Shown: piece by piece, positions 63,223 through 64,000 of the stretch
How positions within the stretch are numbered: the stretch's first letter is position 1
Layout of the letters: every line of letters begins with the position of its first letter
Source: Streptomyces koelreuteriae
GTDB lineage: Bacteria; Actinomycetota; Actinomycetes; Streptomycetales; Streptomycetaceae
Assembly (NCBI RefSeq): GCF_018604545.1
Contig: NZ_CP075896.1
Span: 5,394,001 to 5,458,000, forward strand
Direction of reading: 5' to 3'
Length of the DNA stretch: 64,000 nt
Made by a program: the position numbers and the translations under genes
Notes under the pieces: generated by a model
Databases searched by the model: none
Told to the model about the DNA's origin: nothing
Seen by the model: only the letters and a program-made list of their open reading frames with translations

Positions 63223-63230
63223 GAGACTTG

Positions 63231-63278
63231 CGCCCCCGGCAGGACTCGAACCTGCGGCCAAGCGCTTAGAAGGCGCCT
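63231..63278 (-). tRNA. 3' fragment of tRNA-Arg(UCU), probable att site
   Basis: The minus strand holds the 3' part of a tRNA. Anticodon stem GGCGC/GCGCT has loop CTTCTAA (anticodon TCT, 63268-63270); then a 5-base variable loop, T-arm GCAGG-TTCGAGT-CCTGC, acceptor strand CGGGGGC and G at the discriminator. The D-arm and the 5' acceptor strand (GCCCCCG expected) are absent upstream, so it is not a functional tRNA. Fragments from the anticodon arm to the 3' end are typical attachment-site duplicates. Confidence 0.8.
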
Positions 63279-63386
63279 TGTGCGTCTCGTCTAACACCGC
63301 TGCTGACCTGCTTCTCTTCGGGCGTCGGGCGTCTCATCGATCGGCCTTCGACACGCATTCGACTTCGACAGGGGGCTGGGACAGGG

Positions 63387-64000
63387 TTAGTGACGGTTGA
63401 TCGGGATCTCGTAGACGATCTCGCAATGAGCGGCGGGCACCACGATGTCCGCCGTCTCCACGGGCCGTCCGTCGTCGCTGTAGTACGTCCGCCGGATGTG
63501 CGTCACGAGCGCGGCCTTCTGGATACCGAGAAGTGACGCCTCCTCGGCGGTCGCCTGCCTCGGCTCCGGCTGCTCCACGGCGTGGCTGACGGTGACACCG
63601 ATCGCGGCCATGCGGTTCACGACTCCCGCACCGGCGTGCGGTCCTCCCTCGGGGAGAAGGACGAGTGTGCCGGCGGTGAGGTCGTACGGCTCCCAACTCG
63701 TGGAGAGCTGCACCGGCTTGCCGTCTGCCAAGAACTCGTACGTCGTCCGGACGCACAGGTCGCCCTCGGCGATGCCGAGCCGCACCGCGATGTCCGCCGG
63801 AGCCGACACCTTGGCCTCGGTCCGACTTTCCCAGTCCCCTTGCCTGCCCACGGCCTTCATATCCGCGCGGAAGGGCGATCCGCTGGGCTGCTCCCGGGCT
63901 GACGACCGGACGACCCGCACCCGCTGCCGGGGCTCGGCGACGTACGTGCCCGAACCGGCGCGTCCCTCAAGCACACCCTGGGAAATCAGCAGCTCCTGAG
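63387..64000 (-). CDS. GntR-family regulator with UTRA domain (5' end outside window)
   Basis: The visible part begins with ELLISQGVLEGRAGSGTYVA, the wing of a GntR helix-turn-helix, so the first helices lie beyond 64000. The rest is a UTRA ligand domain of the HutC subgroup (LCVRTTYEFLADGKPVQLST, then ALVTHIRRTYYSDDGRPVET, ending EIVYEIPINRH). About 200 residues are seen. It is adjacent to a tRNA-Arg att-like fragment. GntR repressors such as KorSA regulate actinomycete integrative elements, so it may belong to one; a host metabolic regulator is the alternative. Confidence 0.85.
   Translation of the reverse strand, partial: QELLISQGVLEGRAGSGTYVAEPRQRVRVVRSSAREQPSGSPFRADMKAVGRQGDWESRTEAKVSAPADIAVRLGIAEGDLCVRTTYEFLADGKPVQLSTSWEPYDLTAGTLVLLPEGGPHAGAGVVNRMAAIGVTVSHAVEQPEPRQATAEEASLLGIQKAALVTHIRRTYYSDDGRPVETADIVVPAAHCEIVYEIPINRH

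Noticed and set aside
63231..63315. A complete tRNA gene near 63.25 kb
   Set aside because: The T-arm, anticodon arm and 3' acceptor strand are present, but the D-arm and 5' acceptor strand are not found upstream.
63062..63400. A plus-strand frame of about 110 codons through the tRNA fragment
   Set aside because: It overlaps the start of the permease gene, a terminator and the tRNA fragment, has no ribosome binding site and no family resemblance.

Overview
The window is a high-GC actinobacterial chromosome segment, almost certainly from Streptomyces. The evidence is codon bias in every gene, GTG and TTG starts with strong GGAGG ribosome binding sites, chaplins, a melC1-melC2 tyrosinase operon, HTH-DUF5753/DUF397 pairs and a dispersed Streptomyces intergenic repeat. 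From memory, gene order (ribose operon, recD2-like helicase, citrate synthase, chaplin, melC, chaplin) resembles the S. coelicolor region around SCO2700-SCO2748; this was not checked by alignment.

Layout. 0-5.6 kb: ribose uptake and phosphorylation operon (rbsR-rbsA-rbsCB fusion-rbsK) on the minus strand, behind two identical LacI-type operators. 5.7-11.7 kb: small cupin, RibD-like reductase, ABC exporter, small membrane protein, and a HTH/DUF397 locus carrying a decayed tandem duplication. 11.8-16.2 kb: RecD2-like helicase, citrate synthase, and a predicted 6C-type small RNA. 16.2-18.9 kb: copper chaperone and P-type ATPase behind a CsoR-type operator. 19-22.1 kb: divergent TetR and MMPL exporter with paired operators. 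22.2-26.3 kb: alcohol dehydrogenase, small HTH protein, PucR-type regulator divergent from an esterase-cupin pair. 26.4-33.5 kb: myo-inositol catabolism (iolC, aldolase, a 70-codon ORF where iolB is expected, iolD, mmsA) and an APC permease. 33.6-38.9 kb: secreted-type alpha/beta hydrolase fused to an ABC ATPase, its permease, and a VWA lipoprotein.

39.0-60.4 kb is a cell-surface block. It has a long sortase-type chaplin, an FAD oxidoreductase/ATP-grasp pair, a secreted GH26-like glycosidase, and an eight-gene minus-strand operon for a Wzx/Wzy-type exopolysaccharide (secreted protein, two GT4 transferases, polyprenyl-phosphate sugar transferase, polymerase, MurJ-like flippase with a repeat-rich N-terminus, deacetylase, Wzz-like protein). 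It continues with two secreted proteins, tyrosinase, a short chaplin, and a tandemly duplicated pair of tiny secreted proteins.

60.5-64 kb: an FtsX-like permease without its ATPase, starting TTG-TTA, then a 3' fragment of tRNA-Arg(UCU) still attached to its terminator, then the 3' part of a GntR/UTRA regulator. The tRNA fragment looks like the attachment site of an integrated element that extends to the right of the window.

No CRISPR array, complete rRNA/tRNA gene or insertion sequence was seen. All functional statements rest on reading the protein sequences; no database search was possible.
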